From contig JBKECI010000057.1 of the NCBI GenBank assembly GCA_047974405.1, positions 1 to 44,486 on the forward strand: 44,486 nucleotides of DNA, written 5' to 3'. Under the pieces are notes generated by a model. The model did no database searches. It was given only the letters and a program-made list of their open reading frames with translations, and was not told the origin of the DNA. The stretch is from UPXZ01 sp047974405 (GTDB taxonomy: Bacteria; Bacteroidota; Bacteroidia; Bacteroidales; Paludibacteraceae). Numbering within the stretch: position 1 is the stretch's first letter; every line of letters starts with the position of its first letter. Positions 43,130 to 44,486 of the stretch are shown here, piece by piece. Made by a program: the position numbers and the translations under genes.

Positions 43130-43777
43130 ATGACATACGAAGAACTTATTGAAAATCCAAGATATGAAAAGTTGGATTCTTTTTCACACGAAAACATCAA
43201 ACACGTGGTAATGAAAGAGATGGGAGAAAGAGGACGATGGGCGTCAATCTCCAATATGTATCAATTGGCAGGGTTGATGGCAATAATGATAGGCGGAGTA
43301 AAAGCTTTTATCCCTTTTCTCAAATACGGTATTTGGGGTAATTTAGTGGGGTTTGCCATCGGCATCTTATTTTCGGCAACGTTCCTGATAGCCTTTCACG
43401 AAATAATTCATGCATTGGCATACAAAATACTTGGAGCAAAAAAACTTTCCATCGGAGTAAAATTACGAAAGTTTATCTTTTTCGTAATGGCAGACAAGCA
43501 GGTTTTAGACTACCGGCAATTCAAAAAAGTAGCCTTAGCCCCTGCCATAATCATTGCATTGATAACCATTGCCGGTATGATTTTGACCTACAACCAAGCT
43601 ATGTTCTATTTCTTTCTAAGCGTATTTGGAGTACATAGCCTGTTTTGCGGTGGCGACTTCGGACTTTTATCCTATTTTGAAAACCGAAAAGACAGAGAAA
43701 TACTCACCTTTGATGTGAAAGAGGAAGGAAAAACCTATTTTTACAAAAAAATATTGTTGTCCGATAAAAATCGGTAA
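43130..43777 (+). CDS. DUF3267 membrane protein with HExxH motif
   Basis: The ATG at 43130 is used; a TTG at 43118 overlaps the preceding stop. The 215-residue protein has four hydrophobic segments (about residues 40-62, 67-92, 130-150 and 153-175) and the motif HEIIH (H90-E91, H94) at the end of the second, followed by ALAYKILGAKK. This is the layout of DUF3267 intramembrane zinc-protease-like proteins. A second partner motif of site-2 proteases is not obvious. It closes the lpxK-PNP transcript, so it may be expressed with them, but no functional link is evident. Confidence 0.83.
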   Translation: MTYEELIENPRYEKLDSFSHENIKHVVMKEMGERGRWASISNMYQLAGLMAIMIGGVKAFIPFLKYGIWGNLVGFAIGILFSATFLIAFHEIIHALAYKILGAKKLSIGVKLRKFIFFVMADKQVLDYRQFKKVALAPAIIIALITIAGMILTYNQAMFYFFLSVFGVHSLFCGGDFGLLSYFENRKDREILTFDVKEEGKTYFYKKILLSDKNR

Positions 43778-43852
43778 ATTAACATATTAATGTATCAATC
43801 GTTTATACAAGCCTTGGGTTGAAACTTCCGTTTCCATTCAAAGCAGCAAGCC

Positions 43853-44486
43853 CTACCTATCAAAAAGCGATTGCATTTCTAAGCTTTGCCTGTTTCTAAT
43901 CCAGTTTTTCTCCAGATTCTCCAAAAGCCGCATCAGATGCAGGTAATTGAACAGATGCATTCTGCAAAACCGACTAAATCGGAGAACAACCAGCTGCACT
44001 TGAGTTGTATTTGCACCACTGTAAGTAGTAAATTCACTATCAAGGTACGGTATAACTGTATTTAAATGCCAATTTCATTCTCACAAAAAAAAATACTTCA
44101 ACGGAAAATCCTGTTTTAACGGCTTAAACAACAATTCTATCTGCCACCGCAGTTTGTAGATTGCGGCAATTAAATTTGAGAATCTCTTGAAACAGACGGA
44201 TAGTGGTGCTATCGAAAATTTCTATCTGTTTTTTTATTACCTGCTTTATCCGGCTACCCAAAAATGCATAATGATATTCTTTGAGCAAATCGTTGTAAAT
44301 TCCGGCAAAAATATCCGATGTTCTGCGCTGGTGGTATCAGAAAGCGTACTCCGTGCAGAAGGCTTTCTAACTGAAAGTGTTTGGTTTTGCCTGAGAGTAC
44401 GAGCATTGCAACCAATATCTCGCATAGTGAACTGCATTTTGCAAACACGCCAAAGAGCATACTTACCAAGTGATCTTTGGTGCTAA
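43853..44486 (-). pseudogene. Decayed IS4-family (DUF4372-type) transposase
   Basis: Reading the minus strand from the window edge leftward, the frame first gives DHLVSMLFGVFAKCSSL and LSGKTKHFQLESL. It then shifts to RSTLSDTTSAEHRIF, and again to AGIYNDLLKEYHYAFLG and QIEIFDSTTIRLFQEILK; the Asp of DSTT is the first catalytic acidic residue. It then jumps directly to IYKLRWQIELLFKPLKQ near 44165, with the middle of the catalytic domain missing. A further shift follows after PLKYFF, an in-frame stop replaces an expected lysine codon, and another shift precedes CRMHLFNYLHLMRLL and WIRNRQSLEMQSLFD, ending at about 43853. The element is inactive and extends beyond the right edge. The family name is from resemblance to Bacteroidales IS4 transposases; insertion ends were not located. 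Confidence 0.8.

Noticed and set aside
44187..44486. Plus-strand open frame at the right edge
   Set aside because: It is antisense to the recognisable transposase remnant on the minus strand and has no protein features.

Overview
The window is a stretch of chromosome from a Bacteroidota member, most likely of the order Bacteroidales. The evidence is: type IX secretion (T9SS) C-terminal sorting domains on several secreted proteins; TTG/TAnnTTTG-type promoter boxes and no clear Shine-Dalgarno sites; a VorB-type 2-oxoacid:ferredoxin oxidoreductase operon; a GlsB-type glycine N-acyltransferase; and the RDD/SpoIIM/DUF4129/DUF4350/MoxR/DUF58 membrane cluster. The genus cannot be fixed from the sequence alone.

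Positions 1-11.9 kb hold a same-strand run of six secreted proteins: a truncated RICIN-like lectin protein, a metallophosphoesterase with a LamG-like tail, a beta-helix/CBM96 protein, a family 8 polysaccharide lyase with CBM96, a very small sorting-domain protein, and an M60 peptidase with a discoidin-like domain. Four of the six carry a sorting domain. There is no SusC/SusD pair in view. Together they look like an extracellular set for attacking glycosaminoglycans and glycoproteins. A 23-bp perfect hairpin separates them from the next operon.

Positions 12-21.4 kb are mostly on the minus strand: the four-subunit VOR/KOR operon, a secreted alpha/beta hydrolase, glsB (plus strand), prfC, an acyl-CoA synthetase and rnc. 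Positions 21.8-28.9 kb hold a zinc alcohol dehydrogenase, fmt, and a sulfur amino-acid region in which an Lrp regulator lies between a PLP enzyme gene and a divergent cysK-osmC-metY operon. Three TGCAAATA repeats lie in the divergent promoter region.

Positions 28.9-37.3 kb hold a glycosyltransferase, an RDD protein, and a divergent, tightly packed operon of SpoIIM, a polytopic membrane protein, DUF4129, DUF4350, MoxR and DUF58. Positions 37.6-43.8 kb hold an outer-membrane barrel, an Hsp20 with a palindromic operator, thioredoxin, sppA, lpxK, a purine nucleoside phosphorylase and a DUF3267 protease-like protein. The right edge is a decayed IS4-type transposase on the minus strand, with frameshifts and an internal deletion.

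Several genes (rnc, the DUF58 gene, lpxK) appear to start at TTG, since no ATG is available near the conserved N-terminus. Protein functions are from recognised motifs and family knowledge; no database search was run.
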